From NCBI RefSeq assembly GCF_042697365.1, contig NZ_CP137605.1: DNA of 64,000 bases, one strand, 5' to 3'. Under the pieces are notes generated by a model. That model was given only the letters and a program-made list of their open reading frames with translations. It had not been told where the DNA came from and did no database searches. Origin of the DNA: Brucella pseudintermedia (GTDB lineage Bacteria; Pseudomonadota; Alphaproteobacteria; Rhizobiales; Rhizobiaceae). Below are positions 8,862 to 18,074 of this stretch, in pieces; position 1 is the stretch's first letter, and each line of letters starts with the position of its first letter. Position numbers and translations under genes: made by a program.

Positions 8862-9632
8862 TCATGGTTGGGGGATTGTCAGTTCGGCGACGAAATCATA
8901 GGCATCGCCGCGATAGAGCGATTTCGTGAATTCGACCACGCGACCGGACGGCAGATAGGAAATGCGCTCGATGGACAAGCCTGCATCTCCTTCCTTGACG
9001 CCGAGAATGCGCGCATCCGGGTCCTTGATGTTGCAGGCCGCAATGCGCTGGACAGCACGAACAGGCCGAAAGCCGGTGCGGCTCAGTTCGGCATAAAGCG
9101 ATCCCTTGACCAACTCCGGGTCGGGCAGGATTTCGCTTGAAAGGCTGGCTCGTTCGATCGCCAGCGGCAAATCGCTCGCCATGCGCAGACGGCCAAGTCG
9201 GGCAACACGAGTTTCGGAAGAAACGCCCAGTTTCATCATCTCTTCCGGTGAGGGATAATAAAGGCCGCGTTCCAGCCATTTGGATTGTGTGGTGATGCCG
9301 CGACGCGCCATGTCTTCCGTAAAGGAGGTCAGCATCGAAAGCGATTGCTGCACGCGCTCGCTCGGACGCACGACGAAAGTGCCGGAACCATGGCGACGCA
9401 CAAGAAGCCCGGCCTTCACCAGATCATCCACGGCCTTGCGCACCGTGACGCGGCTTATATTGGCATATTCGGCAATGTCGCGTTCCGGCGGCAGCGCTTC
9501 GCCGTCGGCCAGTTGTCCGGCGCGGATCGCAGCCTCCAGCGATTGGCGCAGCTGCATGTAGAGAGGCCCCCCGGAAGACGGGGCGGAACCTTGCAGGTTC
9601 TTTGGCAGGAAGGCGCTGAAATTTCCGCTCAT
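8862..9632 (-). CDS. GntR/HutC-family transcriptional regulator
   Basis: This 256-residue protein has a winged helix-turn-helix at about 24-90 (PLYMQLRQSLEAAI, PPERDIAEYANISRVTVRKA) and a UTRA effector domain at about 105-250. HutC-type regulators of this build bind sugar phosphates or amino sugars. It overlaps the kinase gene by 4 bases, so both form one operon. The neighbouring ABC transporter and the shared tandem motifs at 10537-10556 and 10668-10687 suggest it represses both units. It could be a NagQ-like N-acetylglucosamine regulator; this is inference from context. Confidence 0.85.
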   Translation of the reverse strand: MSGNFSAFLPKNLQGSAPSSGGPLYMQLRQSLEAAIRAGQLADGEALPPERDIAEYANISRVTVRKAVDDLVKAGLLVRRHGSGTFVVRPSERVQQSLSMLTSFTEDMARRGITTQSKWLERGLYYPSPEEMMKLGVSSETRVARLGRLRMASDLPLAIERASLSSEILPDPELVKGSLYAELSRTGFRPVRAVQRIAACNIKDPDARILGVKEGDAGLSIERISYLPSGRVVEFTKSLYRGDAYDFVAELTIPQP

Positions 9633-10516
9633 TCACGCGCCTTTCCATTTTGCGGCCCATATCGCTTCAGTGCGAGTTGGAGAGCGCCGGTCAGCGCATC
9701 CGCCGCAGGCTTGACGAGAAGTTTCTGCTGATGGGACGGCAGCCATTCGACATAGAGCGGCGCCATGCCGCCGAGCAGGCTGATGCGTTCGGCTCCCTGT
9801 TTGATCAGCATTTCGAGCGTTTCGCTGATATAACCGGCGGAGCGCTCCAACAACATGCGCGCCGTGTCGTCGCCCTCGCTGGCATACTGGAAAACACGAG
9901 GAGCATATTTGCCGAAGTCGCCGGGTTTTGCCGTCCAGGCAAATTCAACCAGATTGTCGGGATTATTGTCGAACTCATTGAGAAGATCGGTCGTCAGGCA
10001 TGTGCGCGGATGAATGCCATCATGCACAAGCAGGCTTTCCTGCAGCAGGCTTTGACCGAGTCGCGCGCCGCTGCCAAGATCGCTCAAGGGGAAACCCCAG
10101 CCGCCGACCGAATGAATACGACCGTTTTTGCGCGCGATATAGGCCGTACCGGTGCCGAGAATGGCAACGATACCGTCCTGATCACCAAGCGCGCCCTGAA
10201 GCGCGATCACGCCGTCGAATTCTACATTGGAGTGCGCGAAGGGGAGGCCGCGCTCAATCGGAAGTCCCACGCCCACGACATTGCCGCCAGCGAGGCCCAG
10301 AACCGCGTGACTGGTCGCATAATGCGCCTTGTCCAGCCCGGCATCCTCAAAAGCGTTGTCGACCGCCGCGATCACATTGATCAGCGCCGTCTGCGGATCG
10401 GTGACGATATTGGCGGAGCCGCTGCGCCCTGAACCCAGAATCGCCCCATCGCTGCCAGCTACAACAGCGCGGCATCCGGTGCCGCCGCCATCAACGCCAA
10501 TGAAGAATTCAGTCAT
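9629..10516 (-). CDS. BadF/BadG-type sugar kinase, probably N-acetylglucosamine kinase
   Basis: This 295-residue ASKHA-fold ATPase has the phosphate-binding segment GVDGGGTGCRAVV at about 7-19, a second ILGTGTAYI segment and GGWGFPLSDLGSGARLG. These match the BadF/BadG/BcrA/BcrD family that includes eukaryote-like N-acetylglucosamine and glucosamine kinases. The start at ATG 10516 follows GGAGG with good spacing. Coupling to a HutC regulator and facing a sugar ABC transporter supports a cytoplasmic amino-sugar kinase role. The exact sugar cannot be read from sequence alone. Confidence 0.82.
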   Translation of the reverse strand: MTEFFIGVDGGGTGCRAVVAGSDGAILGSGRSGSANIVTDPQTALINVIAAVDNAFEDAGLDKAHYATSHAVLGLAGGNVVGVGLPIERGLPFAHSNVEFDGVIALQGALGDQDGIVAILGTGTAYIARKNGRIHSVGGWGFPLSDLGSGARLGQSLLQESLLVHDGIHPRTCLTTDLLNEFDNNPDNLVEFAWTAKPGDFGKYAPRVFQYASEGDDTARMLLERSAGYISETLEMLIKQGAERISLLGGMAPLYVEWLPSHQQKLLVKPAADALTGALQLALKRYGPQNGKARE

Positions 10517-10536
10517 GAAGATACCTCCAGCTTGAA

Positions 10537-10556
10537 GATACCAAAAAAATACCATT
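10537..10556 (-). promoter_or_regulatory. TGGTA tandem motif before the kinase operon, candidate GntR operator
   Basis: Read on the minus strand it is AATGGTATTTTTTTGGTATC: two direct GGTAT units 11 bases apart. It ends 20 bases upstream of the kinase start codon. Its near copy faces the other way at 10668-10687. Confidence 0.55.
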
Positions 10557-10667
10557 AACCAAGCAGTTTTGTCGGCTTGTGAAAAATTTGATTAATTCAT
10601 TGAAACAATTCGGGAAAACCGACGCTTTTGAATTTTTATGCGCGAAAGTTGTAAACTTCTCTGGACA

Positions 10668-10687
10668 ATTGGTACGTTTTTGGCATT
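10668..10687 (+). promoter_or_regulatory. TGGTA tandem motif before the sugar ABC operon, candidate GntR operator
   Basis: ATTGGTACGTTTTTGGCATT matches the motif at 10537-10556 at 15 of 20 positions and is oriented toward the transporter genes. The pair fits one regulator acting on both divergent units. Confidence 0.55.
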
Positions 10688-10873
10688 AATTTCAGCAGAA
10701 GGGGAGCGCAATGTCGCTGTGGGCCGCTGAGGGCGATGTCACGCGGATTGGGATGGAGACGACCGGCGGGGGCCGGTGCCTTTCCCGTAACGCGTGAAAT
10801 GATCGTACCGAAACGGTCTGATGTGCTTTCGCCTCTTTTGCGCATCCGCGCTCAAAAAACGGGAGAAGGTCAA

Positions 10874-12133
10874 ATGGTTCGTAATACGTTGAAACTCATG
10901 CTGCTGGGCTCCACGCTTCTTGCGTCGGGATCGGCTGCGCTGGCTGAGGACGTCACGCTGACGGTCGAAAGCTGGCGTAACGACGATCTGCAGATCTGGC
11001 AGGAAAAAATCATTCCGGCTTTTGAAGCCAAGAATCCCGGCATCAAGATCAATTTCGCACCGAGCGCGCCGACCGAATATAATGCGGCCCTCAATGCCAA
11101 GCTCGATGCAGGCTCCGGCGGGGACCTCATTTCCTGCCGTCCGTTCGACACCTCGCTTGAGCTGTTCAACAAGGGCAAGCTTGCCGACCTGACCGATCTG
11201 GAAGGCATGAAGAACTTCTCCGACGTTGCCAAGTCCGCCTGGACCACCGATGACGGCTCCAAGACCTTCTGCGTACCGATGGCCTCGGTCATTCACGGCT
11301 TCATCTATAATCAGGAAGCCTTCGACAAGCTCGGCCTCAAGGCTCCGGCGACGGAAGCCGAATTCTTCGAAGTTCTGGAAAAGATCAAGGCAGACGGCAA
11401 CTATATCCCGATGGCCATGGGCACGAAGGATATGTGGGAAGCCGCAACCATGGGCTACCAGAATATCGGGCCGACCTACTGGAAGGGCGAAGAAGGCCGC
11501 AAGGCGCTGATCGCCGGCGAACAGAAGCTGACCGACGAGCCATGGGTCGAACCATTCAAGGTTCTCGCCAAGTGGAAGGATTATCTGGGCGACGGTTTCG
11601 AGGCGCAAACCTACCCTGACAGCCAGAACCTGTTCACGCTCGGCCGCGCCGCCATCTATCCGGCTGGCTCGTGGGAAATCGGCCTGTTCAACACGCAGGC
11701 GCAGTTCAAGATGGGCGCCTTCCCGCCGCCGGTCAAGAATGCTGGCGACACCTGCTACATCTCCGACCACAACGATATCGGCCTCGGCCTCAACGCTTCG
11801 AGCAAGAACGCGGAACAGGCAAAGGTGTTCCTGAACTGGGTCGCTTCGCCTGAATTCGCAGAAATCTACGCCAATGCGCTGCCGGGCTTCTTCAGCCTGA
11901 ACTCGACGGCTGTGAAGATGAGCGATCCGCTGGCGCAGGAATTCGTTTCCTGGCGCGAAAAGTGCAAGCCGACCATTCGCTCGACCTACCAGATCCTGTC
12001 GCGTGGCACGCCGAACCTCGAAAACGAAACCTGGGTTCAGTCGGCCAACGTCATCAACGGCACCGTGACGCCGGAAGATGCTGCGAAGAAGCTGCAGGAA
12101 GGCCTCGACAGCTGGTACAAGCCTGCGAAGTAA
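10874..12133 (+). CDS. Sugar ABC transporter substrate-binding protein
   Basis: This 419-residue family 1 solute-binding protein (CUT1 type) has an N-terminal signal peptide (about 1-24, cleavage after ALA before EDVTL). The mature part has typical features (FAPSAPTEYNAALNAKL, PAGSWEIGLF). The start at ATG 10874 follows GGGAGAAGG. It is the first gene of an SBP-permease-permease-oxidoreductase-ATPase operon. A strong hairpin after it probably keeps its transcript level above that of the permeases. Substrate likely an amino sugar or oligosaccharide, judged only from the kinase and regulator next door. Confidence 0.88.
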   Translation: MVRNTLKLMLLGSTLLASGSAALAEDVTLTVESWRNDDLQIWQEKIIPAFEAKNPGIKINFAPSAPTEYNAALNAKLDAGSGGDLISCRPFDTSLELFNKGKLADLTDLEGMKNFSDVAKSAWTTDDGSKTFCVPMASVIHGFIYNQEAFDKLGLKAPATEAEFFEVLEKIKADGNYIPMAMGTKDMWEAATMGYQNIGPTYWKGEEGRKALIAGEQKLTDEPWVEPFKVLAKWKDYLGDGFEAQTYPDSQNLFTLGRAAIYPAGSWEIGLFNTQAQFKMGAFPPPVKNAGDTCYISDHNDIGLGLNASSKNAEQAKVFLNWVASPEFAEIYANALPGFFSLNSTAVKMSDPLAQEFVSWREKCKPTIRSTYQILSRGTPNLENETWVQSANVINGTVTPEDAAKKLQEGLDSWYKPAK

Positions 12134-12146
12134 AAACGCGGGGCTT

Positions 12147-12186
12147 TATGGGCGGCGATCGCGGGGGCACGCCGCCCATATCTTTT
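12147..12186 (+). terminator. Stem-loop after the binding-protein gene
   Basis: TATGGGCGGCG (12147-12157) pairs perfectly with CGCCGCCCATA (12170-12180) and is followed by TCTTTT. It lies 14 bases after the SBP stop and 200 bases before the permease gene. It is likely a partial terminator or 3' stabiliser that sets SBP:permease stoichiometry. Confidence 0.75.
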
Positions 12187-12330
12187 CGTCCGGCGCATCG
12201 ACATGCTGTTTTGCATTCGGTGCAATCCGTGTCAGTTTAAAAAATGACGCGAGCGTGTGGCGAGGGGAAGCTCCGGCTTTCTCCGGTTTGCACGCTTTCT
12301 GGTGAGTGACAGCGCCAGCCATCGGTTTAT

Positions 12331-12371
12331 GCATTTCCGACCGCAAGTGGATCATCCTCTGCCGGAAATGC
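12331..12371. repeat. Diverged palindromic element between SBP and permease
   Basis: GCATTTCCG (12331-12339) and CGGAAATGC (12363-12371) are perfect 9-bp inverted arms around a 23-base centre containing CCGCAAGTGG. The outer arm shares the GCCGGAAATGCTC end with the element at 8554-8640, so I read it as a shorter, decayed relative. Confidence 0.5.
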
Positions 12372-12392
12372 TCTTGAAGAGCGAATGCCCAT

Positions 12393-13337
12393 ATGAGCCA
12401 ATCTGCCGACATGACAGCTATTGTGCACAAGCGCCCGAGGCGTTGGCATATACTTGTATTTCTTCTACCTTGCGTGCTGATTTATACGGCGGTGATGGTG
12501 CTGCCGCTCATCGAGACCTTGAGGCAGGCATTCTTCAATGTCGTCGACGGACAGCGCACTTTCGTGGGGCTTGCCAATTTCAAAGCACTTTTCGGCGATC
12601 CGAACTGGTCGCGCGATTTCTGGAATGCGTTGAAAAACAACTTTATATTCTTCTGCATTCACATGCTGGTTCAAAACCCGATCGGCATTCTGCTGGCTGC
12701 CATGCTGTCGCTGCCGAAGCTGCGTTTCGCCGCCTTCTACCGCACGGCTATCTTCCTGCCGACCCTGCTGTCCTTCGTGATCGTCGGCTTTATCTGGAAA
12801 CTGATCCTGTCGCCGATCTGGGGCGTGGCGCCGTGGATGATGGATTTGGTGGGCCTGAAATGGCTGTTCGGCCCTTGGCTCGGCAAGGCCGATACGGCTC
12901 TCGTCACCGTGTCGCTCGTCTCAGTCTGGCAGTTCGTCGGCATTCCGATGATGCTGATCTACGCGGCCCTTCTCAACATTCCCGATGAAATCATCGAGGC
13001 GGCGGAATGTGACGGAATTACCGGCTGGAGCCAGTTCTTCAAGATCAAGCTGCCGCTCATCCTGCCATCCATCGGCCTGATCTCGGTGATGACCTTCGTC
13101 GCCAACTTCAACGCGTTCGACCTCATCTATTCGATGCAGGGAGCCTTGGCCGGACCTGACAAGTCGACGGATATTCTGGGCACGTTCCTTTATCGCACTT
13201 TCTTCGGCTTCCAGTTGCAGCTTGGCAATCCATCGATGGGCGCGACCATTGCCGCCGTGATGTTCCTCATCATTTTGGCAGGCGTGTCGCTCTATCTGTT
13301 CGGCATCCAGCGCCGCATGCGCCGCTATCAGTTCTGA
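12393..13337 (+). CDS. Sugar ABC transporter permease (MalF type)
   Basis: This 314-residue inner-membrane protein has six predicted helices and the permease EAA loop (EAAECDGITGWSQFFKIKLP, about 205-224) that docks the ATPase. It belongs to the CUT1 class that moves mono- and oligosaccharides. ATG 12393 is used; a second ATG six codons later is possible. The gene is followed after 10 bases by the partner permease. Confidence 0.9.
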   Translation: MSQSADMTAIVHKRPRRWHILVFLLPCVLIYTAVMVLPLIETLRQAFFNVVDGQRTFVGLANFKALFGDPNWSRDFWNALKNNFIFFCIHMLVQNPIGILLAAMLSLPKLRFAAFYRTAIFLPTLLSFVIVGFIWKLILSPIWGVAPWMMDLVGLKWLFGPWLGKADTALVTVSLVSVWQFVGIPMMLIYAALLNIPDEIIEAAECDGITGWSQFFKIKLPLILPSIGLISVMTFVANFNAFDLIYSMQGALAGPDKSTDILGTFLYRTFFGFQLQLGNPSMGATIAAVMFLIILAGVSLYLFGIQRRMRRYQF

Positions 13338-13347
13338 GGACGAGACC

Positions 13348-14187
13348 ATGTCGAAAGCACGCACATCGCCCCTTCGCACCACTCTCGTTCATGCGGCCCT
13401 CATCTTCTACATGCTGATCGCCGTGTTTCCGGTTGCGCTGACCCTGATCAACTCCTTCAAGGACCGCAATGCGATCTTCCGCACGCCCTTGCAGTTTCCG
13501 ACCCCGGAGAGCTTCAGCCTCATCGGTTATGAAACAGTTCTGAAGCAAGGCTCGTTCCTGACCTATTTTCAGAACAGCACCATCGTGACCGTAGCCAGCA
13601 TTTTCTTCGTGATCCTGTTTGGAGCGATGGCAGCCTTCGCGCTCGCCGAATACCGCTTCAAGGGCAACACGCTGATGGGGCTCTATCTGGCCATCGGCAT
13701 CATGATCCCCATCAGGCTCGGCACGGTTGCGTTGCTGCAAGGCATGGTGGCGGCGGGGCTGGTCAATACGCTGACGGCGCTTATCCTCGTTTATACCGCG
13801 CAAGGGCTGCCGCTGGCGATCTTCATCCTGTCGGAATTCATGCGAACCGTATCCGACGATTTGAAGAATGCCGGGCGAATAGACGGCATGTCGGAATATG
13901 CGATCTTCTTCAAGCTGGTGCTGCCATTGATCCGGCCTGCCATGGCGACGGTCGCCGTCTTCACCATGATCCCGATCTGGAACGATCTCTGGTTCCCGCT
14001 GATCCTGGCGCCAAGTGAAGCCACCAAGACGGTGACGCTCGGTTCGCAGCTTTTCATCGGCCAGTTCGTCACCAACTGGAACGCCGTCCTGTCGGCCCTT
14101 TCACTGGCGATGTTCCCGATCCTCATCCTCTATGTTCTCTTCTCGCGGCAGCTGATCCGCGGCATTACCGCAGGGGCTGTAAAATGA
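13348..14187 (+). CDS. Sugar ABC transporter permease (MalG type)
   Basis: This is a 279-residue CUT1 permease with six predicted helices and the EAA-like loop NAGRIDGMSEYAIFFKLVLP in its second half. It pairs with the preceding permease to form the membrane channel. Its stop overlaps the ATG of the oxidoreductase gene (14184-14187), so the enzyme is translationally coupled to the transporter. Confidence 0.9.
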   Translation: MSKARTSPLRTTLVHAALIFYMLIAVFPVALTLINSFKDRNAIFRTPLQFPTPESFSLIGYETVLKQGSFLTYFQNSTIVTVASIFFVILFGAMAAFALAEYRFKGNTLMGLYLAIGIMIPIRLGTVALLQGMVAAGLVNTLTALILVYTAQGLPLAIFILSEFMRTVSDDLKNAGRIDGMSEYAIFFKLVLPLIRPAMATVAVFTMIPIWNDLWFPLILAPSEATKTVTLGSQLFIGQFVTNWNAVLSALSLAMFPILILYVLFSRQLIRGITAGAVK

Positions 14188-15254
14188 GTTCTGCAATGCA
14201 AAATCCCATCCGTGTACTTTCCGCCGGTCTCGGCAATATGGGGCGCAGCCATGCGCTCGCCTATCACCGCAATCCCGGTTTCGAGATCGTCGGCCTCGTC
14301 AACCGCACCAAGGTTGCGGTGCCGGATGAACTGGCGGGCTATGAAATTCATCCTTCCTTCCACGAAGCATTGAAGGAACTGAAGCCCGATCTCGCCTGTG
14401 TTGCCACCTATTCGGAAAGCCATGCGGATTATGCCATCGCCGCGATGGAGCAGGGCGCGCATGTCTTTGTTGAAAAGCCGCTGGCAACCACAGTTGAAGA
14501 TGCGCGCCGCGTGATCGACTGTGCGCGCGCCAACGGACGCAAGCTCGTCATCGGTTATATCCTGCGCCATCATCCATCATGGATGCGGCTTATCTCCGAG
14601 GCGCGCCAGCTTGGCGGGCCTTATGTCTTCCGCATGAACCTCAACCAGCAGTCCAGCGGCGCAACCTGGGAAACGCACAAGAACCTGATGAACACGACGT
14701 CGCCGATCGTCGATTGCGGCGTGCATTATGTGGACGTCATGTGCCAGATCACCGACGCAAAGCCGGTGGAAGTGCGCGGCATGGGTCTGCGTCTCTCCGA
14801 CGAGATCAAGCCGGACATGTATAATTATGGCCATCTGCAAGTGCTGTTCGATGACGGCACGGTCGGCTGGTATGAGGCGGGCTGGGGTCCGATGATGTCC
14901 GAGACCGCCTTCTTCGTGAAGGATGTGATTTCGCCGAATGGCTGCGTTTCCATCGTGATGAACGAGGCCGTGACCAAATCCGACGATGTGGACGCACATA
15001 CCAAGACCTCGACCATCCGCGTTCACCGTGCCGAGCGTGGAGCCGATGGCAAGTTCCTGAAGCCGGATACGGATCTCTCCATGGCGGATGAACCCGGCCA
15101 TCAGGAACTGTGCGAACGCGAGCAGGCCTATATGCTCAAGGCCATCCGCGAGGATATCGATCTCAACCGCCATATGGATGACGCGCTGCAATCGCTGCGC
15201 ATCTGCCTTGCGGCGGATGAAAGTGTGCGCACCGGCAAGCCGGTAAAGCTATAA
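14184..15254 (+). CDS. Gfo/Idh/MocA-family oxidoreductase
   Basis: This 356-residue NAD(P)-dependent dehydrogenase has an N-terminal Rossmann fold (AGLGNMGRSHALAYHRNPG, about 12-30), the family motif EKPLATTVEDARRV (about 96-109) and a C-terminal alpha/beta domain. These enzymes oxidise or epimerise sugars, inositols or sugar acids. Its place between permease and ATPase genes, with overlap, shows that it acts on the imported compound. Next to an amino-sugar-type kinase this suggests a modified sugar rather than plain N-acetylglucosamine, but the substrate is unknown. Confidence 0.85.
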   Translation: MSSAMQNPIRVLSAGLGNMGRSHALAYHRNPGFEIVGLVNRTKVAVPDELAGYEIHPSFHEALKELKPDLACVATYSESHADYAIAAMEQGAHVFVEKPLATTVEDARRVIDCARANGRKLVIGYILRHHPSWMRLISEARQLGGPYVFRMNLNQQSSGATWETHKNLMNTTSPIVDCGVHYVDVMCQITDAKPVEVRGMGLRLSDEIKPDMYNYGHLQVLFDDGTVGWYEAGWGPMMSETAFFVKDVISPNGCVSIVMNEAVTKSDDVDAHTKTSTIRVHRAERGADGKFLKPDTDLSMADEPGHQELCEREQAYMLKAIREDIDLNRHMDDALQSLRICLAADESVRTGKPVKL

Positions 15255-15267
15255 GGGAATTTGATAC

Positions 15268-16269
<1,002 letters not shown>

Positions 16270-16294
16270 ACCGGACATTTCATATTGTCTGACA

Positions 16295-16329
16295 AAGCCG
16301 TACCCTCGCAGGTGCGGCTTTTCTTTTTT
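16295..16329 (+). terminator. Rho-independent terminator of the sugar ABC operon
   Basis: AAGCCGTACC (16295-16304) pairs with GGTGCGGCTT (16311-16320) with one T-G wobble, loop CTCGCA, and runs into TTTTCTTTTTT. It lies 25 bases after the ATPase stop. Confidence 0.85.
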
Positions 16330-16666
16330 AGAGAATCGGCACCGTTTAGGGTATGGATTTTTTGCCATCCGCCGACGGACAAAACGCCTCATGTCCTCTC
16401 TGCGCAAAAACAGAATACGCCGTAATAGGTAGAAATAGTACCATATAGTACTGACGTTTTCGTCAATCAAGAGCAATAATATTGCGGCGCATGATAGCGA
16501 AACTTTCCACTTAAAATCCCATCTAAACCGCGGAAATAAGCTTGTTTCGTCCAGTGTATGCTGGGCCGTTGTGAAGCATGGGCGAACCGGTTTCACAAAA
16601 GAGTGCCGAAGGAACCGAAAAATAATCTTGCTTTATTTTTGAACCCGTTCCACCCTGAATGTGGAT

Positions 16667-16691
16667 GGTGCCGAAGGAGGAAATCGGCACC
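16667..16691 (+). promoter_or_regulatory. Hairpin enclosing a Shine-Dalgarno sequence in the bkd leader
   Basis: GGTGCCGA (16667-16674) and TCGGCACC (16684-16691) are perfect 8-bp arms whose loop AGGAGGAAA contains a full ribosome-binding sequence. An ATG in frame with bkdA1 follows directly at 16692. It could gate translation of a leader peptide or of an extended BkdA1. The structure is seen; the function is inferred. Confidence 0.45.
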
Positions 16692-16838
16692 ATGTCGCAT
16701 GGGAGGAGCAAGACCGGCAAAGTGACAATCACTTGCCGAAAGTGTTTCGGAAAGCTCCGGAACCAGTTTGAAATCCCCCGTTCGACATACCGTAAATTTG
16801 CGAGGCCAGTGGCGAGGCCAGTTTCGAGGGTTCCCCGC

Positions 16839-18071
16839 ATGAGCGATGATGTCGTACTATCCCTGCATGTTCCCGAGCCAGAATGGCGTCCGGGTGACGT
16901 GCCGGATTTCTCCCATGTCAAAATCCCGCGCGCGGGCAGCGTTCGCAGGCCGGAGATCGATGAAAAGCCGGAAGCGATGCGCGATCTGGCTTTCAGCATC
17001 ATCCGCGTTCTCAATCGAAAGGGCGAGGCGGTCGGTCCGTGGGCGGGGACGCTCACCGACGACGAGTTGAAAGACGGGCTTCGCCACATGATGATCCTGC
17101 GCGCCTATGATGCACGCATGATGATGGCGCAGCGCCAGGGCAAGACGTCATTCTATATGCAGCATCTGGGCGAGGAGGCGGTAAGCTGCGCTTTTCGTAA
17201 AGCGTTGCGCAAGGGCGACATGAATTTCCCGACCTACCGTCAGGCGGGCCTGCTTATTGCCGACGACTATCCGCTCGTCACCATGATGAACCAGATTTTC
17301 TCCAACGAGCAGGACCCGCTGAAAGGCCGCCAGCTCCCGGTGATGTATTCATCGAAAGAGCATGGCTTCTTCACCATTTCCGGCAATCTGGCAACGCAAT
17401 ATACGCAGGCCGTCGGCTGGGCTATGGCCTCCGCCATCAGCCACGATACGAAGATCGCCGCCGCATGGATCGGTGACGGTTCCACGGCCGAAAGCGATTT
17501 CCATGCCGCCTTGGTTTTTGCCTCGACCTACAAGGCCCCGGTGGTGATGAACATCGTCAACAACCAGTGGGCCATTTCCACCTTTCAGGGCATTGCGCGC
17601 GGCGGCTCCGGCACCTTTGCTGCACGCGGCCATGGCTTCGGCATTCCCGCGCTTCGCGTCGACGGCAATGATTATCTGGCCGTTCATGCGGTTGCCAAAT
17701 GGGCAGTGGAACGCGCGCGCCGCAATCTCGGTCCGACCATCATCGAATATGTGACCTATCGTGCAGGTGGGCATTCCACCTCGGACGATCCTTCCGCCTA
17801 TCGCCCCAAGGCCGAAAGCGATGCATGGCCGCTTGGCGATCCGATCCTGCGGCTGAAAAACCATCTTATCAAGCGCGGCGTCTGGTCGGATGAGCGTCAC
17901 AAGCAGGCGGAAGCCGAAGTGATGGACCTTGTGGTTGCCGCACAGCGCGAGGCGGAAGCCATTGGCACGCTGCATGACGGCCGCAAGCCATCCATGCGCG
18001 ACATGTTCGAGGATGTCTATGCTGAAACGCCGCCGCATCTTATCCGCCAGCGCCAGGAAGCGGGGTTTTAA
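16839..18071 (+). CDS. bkdA1: Branched-chain 2-oxoacid dehydrogenase E1 alpha
   Basis: This 410-residue thiamine-diphosphate subunit is the same length as the Pseudomonas BkdA1. It decarboxylates the 2-oxoacids from leucine, isoleucine and valine. The TPP motif is visible as GDG (about 212-214) with NN about 28 residues later (VNNQWAIS, about 241-242). YRAGGHSTSDDPSAYRPK is the typical loop with phosphorylation-site-like serines. I chose ATG 16839 with GAGGG eight bases upstream; an extended start at 16692 is possible. Three bases separate it from bkdA2. Confidence 0.93.
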   Translation: MSDDVVLSLHVPEPEWRPGDVPDFSHVKIPRAGSVRRPEIDEKPEAMRDLAFSIIRVLNRKGEAVGPWAGTLTDDELKDGLRHMMILRAYDARMMMAQRQGKTSFYMQHLGEEAVSCAFRKALRKGDMNFPTYRQAGLLIADDYPLVTMMNQIFSNEQDPLKGRQLPVMYSSKEHGFFTISGNLATQYTQAVGWAMASAISHDTKIAAAWIGDGSTAESDFHAALVFASTYKAPVVMNIVNNQWAISTFQGIARGGSGTFAARGHGFGIPALRVDGNDYLAVHAVAKWAVERARRNLGPTIIEYVTYRAGGHSTSDDPSAYRPKAESDAWPLGDPILRLKNHLIKRGVWSDERHKQAEAEVMDLVVAAQREAEAIGTLHDGRKPSMRDMFEDVYAETPPHLIRQRQEAGF

Positions 18072-18074
18072 TTC

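Larger units (their letters stand above)
10517..10873. other. Divergent promoter region between kinase and sugar-binding protein
   Basis: This 357-base gap holds the two matching tandem motifs listed separately. The stretch 10557-10690 is AT-rich compared with the flanks and probably contains both promoters. The long leader from about 10690 to 10873 has no supported ORF; an in-frame upstream GTG at 10736 exists but would remove the signal peptide from the N-terminus. Confidence 0.6.
16270..16838. other. Intergenic region before bkdA1
   Basis: This is 569 bases without an accepted gene. It holds the terminator above, an AT-rich segment (about 16395-16510) that probably contains the bkd promoter, a perfect dyad CCGAAA-GTG-TTTCGG (16736-16750), a Shine-Dalgarno hairpin (16667-16691) and a tandem 12-bp repeat GCGAGGCCAGTG/T (16800-16823). 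The bkdA1 frame stays open back to 16659, but codon use there (CGA, ACT, TGT, ACA) is unlike the gene. Confidence 0.6.

Noticed and set aside
16659..16838. 60-codon N-terminal extension of BkdA1
   Set aside because: Codon use differs from the gene, the shorter form has exactly the family length and a good ribosome site. I kept the possible role of the hairpin as a finding.
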